From: Chaenocephalus aceratus
Lineage: Eukaryota > Chordata > Actinopteri > Perciformes > Channichthyidae
Assembly (NCBI GenBank): GCA_023974075.1
Contig: CM043807.1
Location: forward strand, 814,623-878,622
Direction: 5' to 3'
Length of the DNA stretch: 64,000 nucleotides
This document shows positions 23,744 to 33,611 of the stretch, one piece after another. The position numbers were made by a program, and so were the translations under genes. The stretch's first letter is position 1, and each line of letters begins with the position of its first letter. Under the pieces are notes generated by a model. It did not search any database. It was not told the origin of the DNA and worked only from the letters and a program-made list of their open reading frames with translations.

Positions 23744-25015
23744 CTGTGCAAGTTAAACAAATGTTGGTCTTGACTTGCTTAAGACAAAGATGTTAACTCA
23801 TATATCTAGAAATAAGACATACTGCGTGCTTAAGGTATGTTTCCAGACAGGGTCAAAAATATACTGTCATGTCATAGGACTGTGTGCAGTCAAAGTTAAT
23901 AGCAGAGTAATAGTGGTATTTATCCAGTCAACCATTTATGGTTTTGTTTTTGCGATATTATTCTTCCGATTTGTGTCTACATTCCATGTCAATTTGTCGG
24001 TAGACAGCATATAGACGTGTGCATGTATGTTCCCTTACATTATTTACATCCACACATTTTGTTCAGAATGTATGCGACTGATGCAAACGTGTTTTGCTTA
24101 CGGTAAGTGCAATCAAATAAGTAGCAAGTTGTTTTGGATAAAAACATCTGCTAAATGTGATGTGAAGGGACCTCTGGATGCACTGGATCACTGCTTTTGT
24201 TTACAACCCGAGGAACATGACCTCAATACAGAACTGCCAAACTGAATATGTGGTCAACTGGGATCGTCTTCATGTATTGTGCTCTTACCATTAACCTCAA
24301 AATATTTCTCCCTTTTGGGCATTGATAAAGGAAACAGTTTAGGAACGGTTTGCTAAAAGGAAATTGCTTAAGGGATGGCTCAAGCCTCAACATACATTTC
24401 AGTCATCAAACCTAACTACCTTGATATTAACAACTTTCAATTTGTATACAATGAATGAATGAGTGGTAGCACAATACCCCCAAAATGGTTTTTCAAATTC
24501 AAGTAAACTTGCCTACCTGTCCACAAGTCCCCTCTGCAGAGTAAGCTATGTCTCATTAGGCTACATACTCAGTGTTTACAAATGTATTTATTGTATGTAG
24601 TATGCTAAAATAATAAACAGTCAAACGTTGTCCATATCCCTAAATATTTTTCAATTACTTTCAACTTTTGTAAAACTTTGCAGCTAAAAATAGTGACAGT
24701 TAACAGGTAGAAAGGATGTGTGTTAGTTGTCTCAGATAAATATAGTTTGCCAAACCCAAATAAATGGCTCGAATGACTGCTTTCTGGCTGAATCAAAGGA
24801 TAAATACTGGATCAAGTTGTTGTCCCCAAGATTTGGATGGATTGAAAACAGTCGCTGTAAGTTGTTGTTAACTTAACTGACTTTATTAAATGAGTTGATC
24901 CAAACTCATTCCATATAACTGTGTTGATTATAAGGAAATGTTAAGCTCTCTATTGATACAAACATTTTGTGTACACAATACTGTGAACTGTGAAGATATA
25001 GTGCAAGCATCTCAC
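23744..25015. other. No gene recognised
   Basis: AT-rich intervening DNA without supported coding sequence or definable repeats. If the flanking minus-strand exons belong together this is intron. Confidence 0.3.
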
Positions 25016-25178
25016 CTTCACAAAGGTACTCATAAGTGCCTATCTTGTCAAGGTAATCCTGGGCATAGGCGGTCAGTGTGCAGCGAGGGGTTAGGATTTC
25101 ACATTTGACGTCCTTCTTCCTGTTCTCCTTGCCAAGAAGCAGCACTGGTTTAAAGCCAATGGCATGGAGTTTCTCAAG
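25016..25178 (-). CDS. Exon of an unidentified minus-strand gene
   Basis: A 163-bp minus-strand segment between a good acceptor (TTGTTACAG/CTTGAG) and donor (GTGAAG/GTGAGA). It reads LEKLHAIGFKPVLLLGKENR, then a Lys-rich stretch and LTAYAQDYLDKIGTYEYL, with no stop in this frame. Its 5' phase (0) matches the 3' phase of the exon at 31258-31415, so the two can be spliced with the LTR retrotransposon at 26008-30921 in the intron. I do not recognise a domain. The sequence looks like genuine soluble-protein coding sequence, but identity and function are unknown. Confidence 0.45.
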
Positions 25179-25589
25179 CTGTAACAACAACAATATAACT
25201 ACAACTATAACATTACTGATGACAGCATCTAGTTGTATGCCATTCATAAACCTCGATGCTGAGTTAAGCTTTTGCAGAATCATGTATTTACCAGGAAGGG
25301 TTACACAGTCGAAGCAGAAAATATTTTATAGACAAACACAAAATACAAAAGTCCCAGTTCAAACCCTGATCATCTTAAAGTTAAAGTACAATAAGATACA
25401 AATGTGTGACCACTCAACAATTAACAGTTAACACTTACAATGAGTATTGCATAATTAAAAATGTAACACAATCCAAGCATAGCTTGACACTGTTGAAATT
25501 GAAATTGCGTGCTGCGATGTAAAACGTTCCCGTATGTTGTGGCTGCAGTCGTAAGAGTAATATAGAGTAGTAACGTACAATGAAGTTAA

Positions 25590-25974
25590 AGGTGGGGTAG
25601 GTAAGTTTGAGAAACCGGCTCGAGATACACTTTTTGTTATATTCCATGGAATGCTCTTAACATCCAGATAGCAATGAATATCTTCAGTGCTTTGACAAAA
25701 AATCCATAAAGAAATGTAATCTGTGGAAGCCGTAGTAGTACTGTAAAAAGCACGACCAATCATCTGCACCGGCCTGGCTAAAATAACTGGATGGCCTACC
25801 TGGCTGTCAGCCTTCCATCTGTGCACAAACTTATCTCGTGCCCTCATTGGTCATGTGCGCGTTCGTGTGTGTTGGAGGAGGGGCTCTGTAAGGAAGGGGA
25901 AGATTTTCTCCGGTTGTGTATTTTCAAATTCTAGCGATCTCGAGCCGGTTTCTCCAAAACTACCTACCCCACCT
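25590..25974. mobile_element. TTAA-flanked MITE (Kolobok- or piggyBac-type)
   Basis: Long inverted repeats of about 40 bp begin AGGTGGGGTAGGTAAGTTTG and contain GAAACCGGCTCGAGAT; the right end is the complement with a few changes. TTAA flanks both sides (25586-25589 and 25975-25978), the target duplication used by Kolobok and piggyBac transposases. The interior is 300 bp with no coding capacity. Confidence 0.85.
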
Positions 25975-26007
25975 TTAATATCTAAAAGTGTGTACATAAG
26001 CAAGAAT

Positions 26008-27782
26008 TGTCACGATCTGTCTTTATGGTGTCTTGTCTAGATCTATTTTTGGTTTTCTGTCTGCGTTTTGTCTGGTTTAAATCTGTCTGTGGTTCCCTGT
26101 CGTTAGTTTTCCTGGTGTGTCTAATTTAACCGATTGTGTTCACCTGGTGTCCCCGTGTTTTCTCCTCCCTCCTCACCTGTGTCTTGTTTGTATGATTAGT
26201 CTTGTGTGTATTTAAGTTCTGGTTTTTCTGTCTGTCTTTGTCGGTTCGTCTTTTGTTGGTGACTGTGTTCACCGGTCTGCCACTCCTTCGGCACTGTTTC
26301 CGACTTGCACGCAACGTTGATGAGACGTGTCAACCATGACAGTCCCTCAACACCCAGAGCCTTCAGCATTTCCGGGCGGATCTCATCCCCCCCCGGGGCT
26401 TTGCCACTGTGGAGTTGTTGGTGGTCCCCCTTTTTAAAAAGGGGGATCAGAGGGTGTGTGCCAATTACAGAGGCATCACACTACTCTGCCTCCCCGGGAA
26501 AGTTTACTCCAAGGTACTCGTAAGGAGGGTCAGGCCGATTGTCGAACCTCAGATTGAGGAGGAACAATGCGGATTCCGTCCTGGTCGTGGAACGACGGAT
26601 CAGCTTTTTACTCTCGCAAGGATCCTGGAGGGGGCCTGGGAGTACGCTTATCCGGTCTACATGTGTTTTGTAGACTTGGAGAAAGCGTATGACCGGGTTC
26701 CCAGGGAGTTACTGTGGGAGGTGCTGCGGGAGTATGGGGTGAGGGGGTCTCTACTCAGGGCCATCCAATCTCTGTACTCCCAAAGCGAGAGCTGTGTCCG
26801 GGTCCTCGGCAGTAAGTCGGACCCGTTTCCGGTGAGGGTTGGCCTCCGCCAGGGCTGCGCTTTGTCACCAATCCTGTTTGTAATATACATGGATACCTTC
26901 AGCACTCACTGGATCGGTTCGCAACCGAGTGTGAAGCGGCTGGGATGAGGATCAGCACCTCCAAATCTGAGGCCATGGTTCTCAGCAGGAAACCGATGGA
27001 CTGTCCACTCCAAGTAGGGAATGAGTCCTTACCCCAAGTGAAGGAGTTCAAGTATCTCGGGGTCTTGTTCTCGAGTGAGGGAACAATGGAGCGTGAGATG
27101 GGCCGGAGAATCGGAGCAGCGGGAGCGGTACTGCAGTCGCTTTACCGCACCGTTGTGACGAAAAGGGAGCTGAGCCAGAAGGCAAAGCTCTCTGTCTACC
27201 GGGCCATTTTCGTTCCTACCCTCACCTATGGTCATGAAGGATGGGTCATGACCGAAAGAACGAGATCGCGGATACAAGCGGCCGAGATGGGTTTCCTCCG
27301 CCGGGTGGCTGGTGTCTCCCTTAGAGATAAGGTGAGAAGTTTGGTCATCAGGGAGGGACTCGGAGTTGAGCCGCTCCTCCTTCGCGTCGAAAGAAGCCAG
27401 TTGAGGTGGTTCGGGCACCTAGTTAGGATGCCACCTGGGCGCCTCCCTAGGGAGGTGTTCCAGGCACGTCCAGCTGGGAAGAAACCAAGGGGTAGACCTA
27501 GGACCAGGTGGAGGGATTATATCTCTTCGCTGGCCTGGGAGCGCCTTGGGATCCCCCAGTCAGAGCTGGTTGATGTCGCCAGGGAAAAGAAAGTTTGGGG
27601 CTCTCTGCTGGAACTGCTACCCCCGCGACCCGACCACGGATAAGCGGGAGAAGATGGATGGATGGATGATGTGTTCACCGGTGAGTGTTCTGTTTTGTCT
27701 ATGTTAGTTTCATTATCCTTGAAATAAAGGTTTATCAGAGTTATCGGCATTTGGGTCCTGCTTCCTTCACTCAACCGTGACA
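26008..27782 (+). repeat. 5' LTR, split by a LINE insertion
   Basis: The LTR is 369 bp once the LINE (26277-27669) and its 13-bp duplication TGTGTTCACCGGT (26264-26276 and 27670-27682) are removed. It has a TATTTAAG box-like motif near 26209 and an AATAAA near 27723, giving a plausible U3-R-U5 order. The boundary at 27782 is confirmed by alignment with the 3' LTR. Confidence 0.9.
26277..27669 (+). mobile_element. RTE/Rex3-like LINE, 5'-inverted and internally deleted
   Basis: Bases 26420-27669 match 37581-38937 of the larger LINE copy closely. Bases 26277-26419 are the reverse complement of about 37435-37576, the adjacent upstream segment: a 5' inversion as produced by twin priming. A 109-bp deletion relative to the larger copy (its 38058-38166) removes the FADD catalytic motif and shifts the frame, so two open frames (26409-26948 and 26945-27643) encode the RT fingers/palm and the C-terminal part. 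The tail is (GATG)n. The 13-bp duplication TGTGTTCACCGGT flanks it. Confidence 0.92.
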
Positions 27783-27799
27783 GTACGAACCGACCAGAA

Positions 27800-30169
27800 A
27801 TGGACCCAGCAGATGATCCTTTTGAGGTGGAACTACAACATTTTTCCTTTTATTTGGCTTGCTGCTATGATTGGTGGAAGGGAGCGTCCAGTGTTCTGCA
27901 GAAGGAGGCCGCTCTGGTAGAGGTGCACCGGTTGGCTATGGAGAAACCAGACTTGGTGAAATTCTTACCTGGCTGGATTTTGAACTTCCTCTGGGTGTGT
28001 AATTTCCAGCCTGCTGACTACAAACGTCTCGGTGTGTTCCGTCTGGAGTCAACCCATGCTTCTGCCCCAGTTCCTGCTCCTGTCCAGGAGTCGTATTCTG
28101 GAACTCGTCTGGCTTATGGAGGTCCACGGAGTATTCAGGCGGCTGCTAAGAGGAGTCGCAAGGCCAAGCTAGCAGCCCGAGCCCCAAGAGCCATGGTTCC
28201 AGCCCCAGTCCTGGCCCCAGCAACCATGGTTCCAGCCCTGGTTCCAGCCCCAGCAGCCATGGTTCGGGCTCCAGTACAGGTCCCAGAAGCCATGGTTCCG
28301 GCAACAGAACTGGCCGACACAGCCATGGTTCCAGCTCCAGTGCCGGCCCCAGCAGCCATGATTCCAGCCCCAGTTCTGGCCCCTGCAGCCATGGTTCCAG
28401 CCTCAGTCCTGGCCCCAACAGCCATGGTTTCGACTCCAGCCCCTCGTCTCCGGCCGACGCCAGCTCCCCGTGTCCTGTCGGCGTACCGGCCGACTCCAGC
28501 ACCTCGTCTCCTGCTGGCTCTCCAGCCGACGCCAGCTCCCCGAGTCCTGTCAGCATACCGGCCGACTCCAGCACCTCGTCTCCTGCTGGCTCTCCAGCCG
28601 ACGCCAGCTCCCCGAGTCCAGTCAGCATACCGGCCGACTCCAGCCCCCCGTGTTCTGTTGGCGAACCAACTCTCTCAAGTCACCCCTCCAGTTCCCTCTC
28701 GAGTCTCCTCTCGAGTCTCCTTTCAAGTCACCCCTCCAGTTCCCTCTCGAGTCCACTCTCAAGTCTTCTCTCCAGTTCCGTCTCGAGTCTCCTCTCGAGT
28801 CCCCTCTCGAGTCCCCTCTCAAGTCTCCTCTCGAGTTCCCTCTCGAGCTACCTCTCGAGTCACCTCTCAAGTCCCCTCCCGAGTCATCTCTCAAGTTTCC
28901 TCTCCAGTTCCCTATCGAGTCTCCTCTCGAGTCCCCCCTCCAGTCTCCTTTCAAGTCACCCCTCCAGTTCCCTCTCGAGTTCCCTCTCGAGTCCACTCTC
29001 AAGTCTTCTCTCAAGTTCCCTCTCAAGTTCCCTCTCAAATCCCCTCTCGAGTTCCCTTTCAATTCATCTCTCAAATCTCCTCTCGAGTCCCTCTCGAGTC
29101 CCTGTTCAAGACACTTCTCAAGTCCCCTCTCGAGTTCCCTCTCGAGTCTCTTCTCAAGTTCCTTCTCGAGTCTCCTCTCGAGTCCCCTCTCAAGTTCCCT
29201 CTCGAGTCTCCTCTCCAGTCACCTCTCAAGTTTCCTCTCGAGTTCCCACTCAAGTCCCTACTCCTTGTCCCGTTGGAGGTTCCGCTGGGGACCTTGCCAG
29301 CTCCTTGTCCTGTCCCGTTGGGGGTCCCGCCGACTACTCTCCTGCCGGGGGTCCTGCCAACCCCTTGTCCTGTCCCGTTGGGGGTCCCGCCGACTACTCT
29401 CCTGCCGGGGGTCCTGCCAACCCTTTGTCCTGTCTCGTTGGAGGTCCCGCCGTCTACTCTCCTGCCGGGGGTCCTGCCAATCCTATGTCCTGTGCCATTG
29501 GAGGCTCCGCCGACTACTCTCCTGCCGGGGGTCCTGCCAACCCTGTGTCCTGTCTCGTTCGAGGCCCCGCCGACTACTCCCCTGCCGGGGGTCCGACCAA
29601 CCCTTTGTCCTGTCTCGTTGGAGGCCCCGCCGACTACTCTTCTGCCGGGGGTCCTGCCAACCCTGTGTCCTGTGCCGTTGGAGGCCCCGCCGACTACTCT
29701 TCTTCTGGGGGTCCTGCCAACCCTATGTCCTGTGCCGTTGGAGGTCCCGACGACTGCTCTCCTGCCGGAGGTCCTGCCAACCCTGTGTCCTGTCCCGTTG
29801 GGGGTCCCGCCACCGACTCTTCTGCCGGGGGTCCTGCCAGCCCTATGTCCTTTTCCGTTGGAGGACCCGCTGAGAGTCCTGCCAATCCCATGTCTTGTTC
29901 CATTGGAGGTCCCGCCGTTACCTGTCTCGCCGGGGGTCCTGCCAACTCCTGGTCCTCTTCCGTGGGGGATCCTGCCGAAGCCTGTCCCACCGGCTCTGGT
30001 TCCTGTCCGGCCGACACCGGGTCCTGCCCGGCCTCTGGAGCTGTCCCGTCAGCGCCTTCCTGCCCGGCCTCCGGAGCTGTCCCGTCAGCGCCTTCCTGCT
30101 CGGCCTCCGGAGCTGTCTGGTCTTCGCCCTCGAGCCCGGCCCTCTGAGAGCCGCGGTCTTCGCCTTTGA
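27800..30169 (+). CDS. Gag-like N-terminus fused to long Pro-rich tandem repeats
   Basis: ATG lies 17 bases after the 5' LTR. The first roughly 100 residues (MDPADDPFEVELQHF..., with Trp-rich YDWWKGASSVLQKEA) resemble the compact start of a gag protein. From residue about 115 onward the sequence is low complexity: Ala/Pro/Val/Met repeats (28170-28440), PTPAPR repeats (28440-28660), Ser/Arg/Val repeats from a 15-bp-class minisatellite (28660-29260), and PxLLPGVLPTxCPV repeats from a 60-bp unit (29275-29880). No CCHC knuckle, protease or polymerase motif is seen. Because the repeat units are multiples of three bases, other frames are also open for long stretches (for example 28470-29873 and 29305-30147). 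The real product, if any, may therefore be only the N-terminal part. Protein function unknown. Confidence 0.5.
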   Translation: MDPADDPFEVELQHFSFYLACCYDWWKGASSVLQKEAALVEVHRLAMEKPDLVKFLPGWILNFLWVCNFQPADYKRLGVFRLESTHASAPVPAPVQESYSGTRLAYGGPRSIQAAAKRSRKAKLAARAPRAMVPAPVLAPATMVPALVPAPAAMVRAPVQVPEAMVPATELADTAMVPAPVPAPAAMIPAPVLAPAAMVPASVLAPTAMVSTPAPRLRPTPAPRVLSAYRPTPAPRLLLALQPTPAPRVLSAYRPTPAPRLLLALQPTPAPRVQSAYRPTPAPRVLLANQLSQVTPPVPSRVSSRVSFQVTPPVPSRVHSQVFSPVPSRVSSRVPSRVPSQVSSRVPSRATSRVTSQVPSRVISQVSSPVPYRVSSRVPPPVSFQVTPPVPSRVPSRVHSQVFSQVPSQVPSQIPSRVPFQFISQISSRVPLESLFKTLLKSPLEFPLESLLKFLLESPLESPLKFPLESPLQSPLKFPLEFPLKSLLLVPLEVPLGTLPAPCPVPLGVPPTTLLPGVLPTPCPVPLGVPPTTLLPGVLPTLCPVSLEVPPSTLLPGVLPILCPVPLEAPPTTLLPGVLPTLCPVSFEAPPTTPLPGVRPTLCPVSLEAPPTTLLPGVLPTLCPVPLEAPPTTLLLGVLPTLCPVPLEVPTTALLPEVLPTLCPVPLGVPPPTLLPGVLPALCPFPLEDPLRVLPIPCLVPLEVPPLPVSPGVLPTPGPLPWGILPKPVPPALVPVRPTPGPARPLELSRQRLPARPPELSRQRLPARPPELSGLRPRARPSESRGLRL
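28660..29260. repeat. CT-rich minisatellite (15-bp class units)
   Basis: Many variants of CCTCTCGAGTCTCCT and CCTCTCAAGTTCCCT in tandem. XhoI-like CTCGAG sites recur throughout. Units vary by substitution and by whole-unit gain or loss, keeping the reading frame. Confidence 0.9.
29280..29880. repeat. 60-bp tandem repeat
   Basis: About ten direct copies of a 60-bp unit containing CCTGCCGGGGGTCCTGCCAA, then TGTCCTGT, GTTGGAGGTCCCGCC and GACTACTCT. The period is exactly 60 for most of the array, so all six frames stay in register from unit to unit. It lies in the interior of the LTR element. Confidence 0.95.
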
Positions 30170-30552
30170 GCCAGGCCCCCTGAGAGCCGCGGTCTTCGCC
30201 CTCGAGCCCGGCCCCCTGAGTGCCACGGTCTTCGCCCTCCTGCTCGGCCCCCTGACTCTTCCTGCCGCTGCCTTTGCTCTCATGCTCGGCCCCCTGAGTT
30301 TGCCCGCTGTGGTCTTCGCCCCTCCATGGACTCTGCCTTGCCCCCGGGCCATCCGCCCGAGATCCCTTCCTGGTCCTCTGCTGTGCTCCTGGGCGGTCAG
30401 CTCAGTCCCGTCCTCCTGACCCCCTCCACCCACCCTGGTGGCCTAGTGATACGTCCCTCCTCTGGACCCCCTCCACCCACCCTGCTTGAGGTTTTGGACT
30501 TTTGTGTTCTTTTTTTGGGACGTCTGGGATCCGTCCCTTGAGGGGGGGGTAC

Positions 30553-30921
30553 TGTCACGATCTGTCTTTATGGTGTCTTGTCTAGATCTATTTTTGGTTT
30601 TCTGTCTGCGTTTTGTCTTGTTTAAATCTGTCTGTGGTTCCCTGTCGTTAGTTTCCCTGGTGTGTCTAATTTAACCGATTGTGTTCACCTGGTGTCCCCG
30701 TGTTTTCTCCTCCCTCCTCACCTGTGTCTTGTTTGTATGATTAGTCTTGTGTGTATTTAAGTTCTGGTTTTTCTGTCTTTCTTTGTCGGTTCGTCTTTTG
30801 TTGGTGACTGTGTTCACCGGTGAGTGTTCTGTTTTGTCTATGTTAGTTTCATTATCCTTGAAATAAAGGTTTATCAGAGTTATCGGCATTTGGGTCCTGC
30901 TTCCTTCACTCAACCGTGACA
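30553..30921 (+). repeat. 3' LTR
   Basis: The intact 369-bp partner of the 5' LTR. Its uninterrupted TGTGTTCACCGGTGAGTG at 30809 is the empty site for the LINE that split the 5' LTR. Confidence 0.95.
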
Positions 30922-31257
30922 AGAATGGAACACAACATGGAAGTGAAGGAAGTGCTCTGTTTATTTAAATGTGAAAGTTAAATTAAAATAGTGTCCCTTG
31001 TCTGTGAAAGTTAAGATAAGAGTAGTTTTAAAATTGAAAGAAAAGAGAATATTAAATAATACCTTTGCAATAATATCTATATTTGAAGTTAATATCAAAG
31101 TGTATATTGGTTAATAAGATACAAACATCATTAAGAAATAAATGTATATAAAAAACATTCAACTTTATCCTGGCCCAATATATTGGCAAACAGTGTCAGT
31201 TCTTTGGTGTCAGCTTGGTGTGTCCGGGCCTTAACATACAGTACAAAGTGTACATAC
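30922..31257. other. AT-rich, no gene recognised
   Basis: This stretch lies between the LTR element and a candidate minus-strand exon. Nothing supported. Confidence 0.3.
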
Positions 31258-31415
31258 CAAGACAATGGCTTCATCCTTGATGGAAGCAATGTTGTGGTTC
31301 TTCTTCCGCCCTGACACCCAACCCCCTCGCTTCTCATCAAACCTCTTGAGCTTCTTCTCAAGGCGCAGCTTTGAGAAGTGCCGGGTCCCCCGGCACTGTT
31401 TTTTGAGCACACTTT
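31258..31415 (-). CDS. Exon of an unidentified minus-strand gene
   Basis: A 158-bp minus-strand segment between acceptor TTACCTCGCAG/AAAG (31415) and donor GTCTTG/GTATGT (31258). It reads SVLKKQCRGTRHFSKLRLEK, KLKRFDEKRGGWVSGRKKNH and NIASIKDEAIVL without a stop: basic and probably helical. It ends on a codon boundary that fits the exon at 25016-25178. I do not recognise the family. The intron between the two would hold the whole LTR retrotransposon in antisense orientation. Confidence 0.45.
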
Positions 31416-32150
31416 CTGCGAGGTAAGCGCAGCAGGGTGTGCTCTGTCAGCCACAGCCCAGATTTCTCCTCGGTTACAACCGGGTTAAAGGAGAATGTGG
31501 GGCAGCAGCTGCTGACCAGAAAAGCCGGTCAGGGGCAGTAGGGTGGAATGTTGTTGTACGACAGTGCTTGTTGTACGACAGTGCGCGTATACATCGGGGC
31601 TCCACCCACTGTACCCATAGAGTCCAGTAGAGGGCGGAGCCTGTGACAGATATAACGTTGGGTTACGTATTATAACCCTTGTAATATTAGCACAGGCGGA
31701 GCCCTCTACTCAGGGCACTGTCTGTCCTATTCCCCTCGCTGAAGAGAGGTGTAGGATGATAGTCAGGAGGCGAGGCCTCCTTTTATACGGTGTGATGCGC
31801 GCGCATTCAGGTAGGCCCGCCCAAGGTCGGCTACGTCTATAGAAGTCTGGGAGAATGCTCGCAGGGTAAGGTAGTACCCATAGAGTCCAGTAGAGGGCTC
31901 CGCCTGTGCTAATACAACAAGGGTTACAATACGTAACCCAAAGTTTCATTTATTTAGTTGGCACCTCATTCCTTAAAACAGAAGCTTCAGATTGCTTATA
32001 ATAAGAGGAAATATATGTTATGTAAATAAGTTATTGAGCTTTTTTCTTATCAACTTCGATTTGTTGTTAGAATGTGGGCTTATAAACACATATATGTTTA
32101 AGAAGTACAATATAAGACATGCACAAGTTTAATTTGTGGGCCATATTTTA

Positions 32151-32810
32151 TTATACTTTTTCAATTAGCTGAGGGCCGATTAAAAATGGCCCTGGGTCCG
32201 CATTTGGCCGGCAAACCACCTCTGCAGGCAACGCATATGCAGTAACCCCCACGGTACCACGAGGTGAGCAGCCGCCATGAGACCCAGAGTCTGCATAAAG
32301 GTCAAAGCTGTCACAGTTGCCCCCTGTCGCAGCCTGCAAACTGCCTGAAGCAGGCATGCTCTCTGACAGGGTGGCACGTAGTCTGCCTGCATCGAGCAAC
32401 ATCCCCAGATACTCCACCTGCTGGTGAGGTATGGGACTGCTCTTCTTCCAATTGACCGCAAATCCCAACTTGGTTAGGTGTAGGATCAATTGGGCTGTGT
32501 GGAACATCTGCCCATTCCCTGGACCTGGCCATGACTATGAGGTCGTTGAGATAAAATAAAACCCTCATGCCATGGTCGCGAAGCGGCTGAAGCGCTGTGG
32601 TCACACATTTGCTGAACGTGCGTGGGGACAGGGAGTAGCCGAACGGTTGTCTGTTGTACTCGTAGGCTATCCCCTGGATGGCAAAACGCAAATACTTTCT
32701 GTGCTTTGGAGCTGGTAGGCCGTGCAGCTATGGTACCTACACCGGCCCCGCCTCTCTCACTAAAATGCCGGCACATTTTACAAAACACACCTTGCTAATG
32801 CTATACTCCA
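32151..32810 (-). pseudogene. DIRS-type reverse transcriptase fragment
   Basis: The frame 32691-32311 carries FAIQGIAYEYNRQPFGYSLS, PRTFSKCV and RVLFYLNDLIVMARS. The expected catalytic YLDD is YLND here, losing one catalytic Asp. A second frame (32507-32151) continues with HLTKLGFAVNWKKSSPIPHQ and QVEYLGMLLDAG, the conserved segment after the catalytic motif, so a frameshift lies between them around 32490-32530. The 3' RNase H region is not readable. It is inactive. Confidence 0.72.
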
Positions 32811-33611
32811 AGAATGTGTACTTGTCATACCAGTGGGCAGCGAAGCTCCTTTTCTTTTGTCCGAAAAGTGTCTGAGGGTAGGCTACTTTATGAGCTTTGG
32901 CTGTATAGCCGCCGGGTCTATGGCTGATTTGGTCCTGCACTGGGATGATATTTTCTGTTATGCTGCAACGGGTGCTACATCCCGCAGAGGGACTGAGCTC
33001 AGCGGGGGCACAACATTAAACACACTCTCGTCTCTCTGAGGCGGCACCTGCTGTGAGGATGATGAGTGTGGTGGTTCCGGCGGCGGCGACTCTGTTCTTA
33101 CTCTTTTAAAAAAACCTGAACATCGATTGTTGTGACATCGTTAGTGAGCGCGGTATATTTGTTGTGTCTGTCCAGTCCACTGTCCTCCTTCGTCTGCGCA
33201 CGGCCGCGAGAAGTTCTATGATGTGTTTGCTCCCGCGCTTCGACTATGAGTTCAGGCTGATTACGTTAATTAATGTTGCTTTTAATTTTATTATTTTTGA
33301 AAGGGAAACACATGTTTGCTCTTATTTTATTATTTAATTGTTAATTTTGATCAAAAATGTTGGAAACTATATTTTCGCCCAGTCATTTTTGATCAATGAA
33401 TGGGTGGGCCCAGTCCCAGAGTGGGTGGGCCTAGGCCCAGTAGGCCCACCCATAACGCCGCGGCTGGCTGTGACTCTCTTTCAAAAAGTAATGGCCCATT
33501 GGAATGTGACAAAACTTCCCCTCTGTTCTCCAGCAGTGGTCTGAAAGGGTCTCTGGAAAAATCAAACATTTAATTAAAGTTTTAAAACAGTGACAGGGTC
33601 CAAAATCAGAG

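Larger units (their letters stand above)
26008..30921 (+). mobile_element. Non-autonomous LTR retrotransposon (complete, recent)
   Basis: Two 369-bp LTRs (26008-26276 plus 27683-27782, and 30553-30921) start TGTCACGATCTG and end ACCGTGACA. The 5-bp duplication AGAAT (26003-26007 and 30922-30926) flanks the unit. The LTRs differ at only three positions that I can see (about 0.8%), so insertion was recent. The 2.77-kb interior has a gag-like start followed by long Pro-rich tandem repeats and no protease, reverse transcriptase, RNase H or integrase, so the element must have been copied in trans. A G-rich purine tract (about 30539-30549) precedes the 3' LTR, as expected for plus-strand priming. 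It is probably Gypsy-related, judging by 5-bp duplication and layout; this is inference. Confidence 0.9.

Noticed and set aside
28146..30433. Long minus-strand open frames (Arg/Gly/Asp and Leu/Gly-rich)
   Set aside because: Mirror images of the minisatellites in the LTR element; periodicity in multiples of three explains them.
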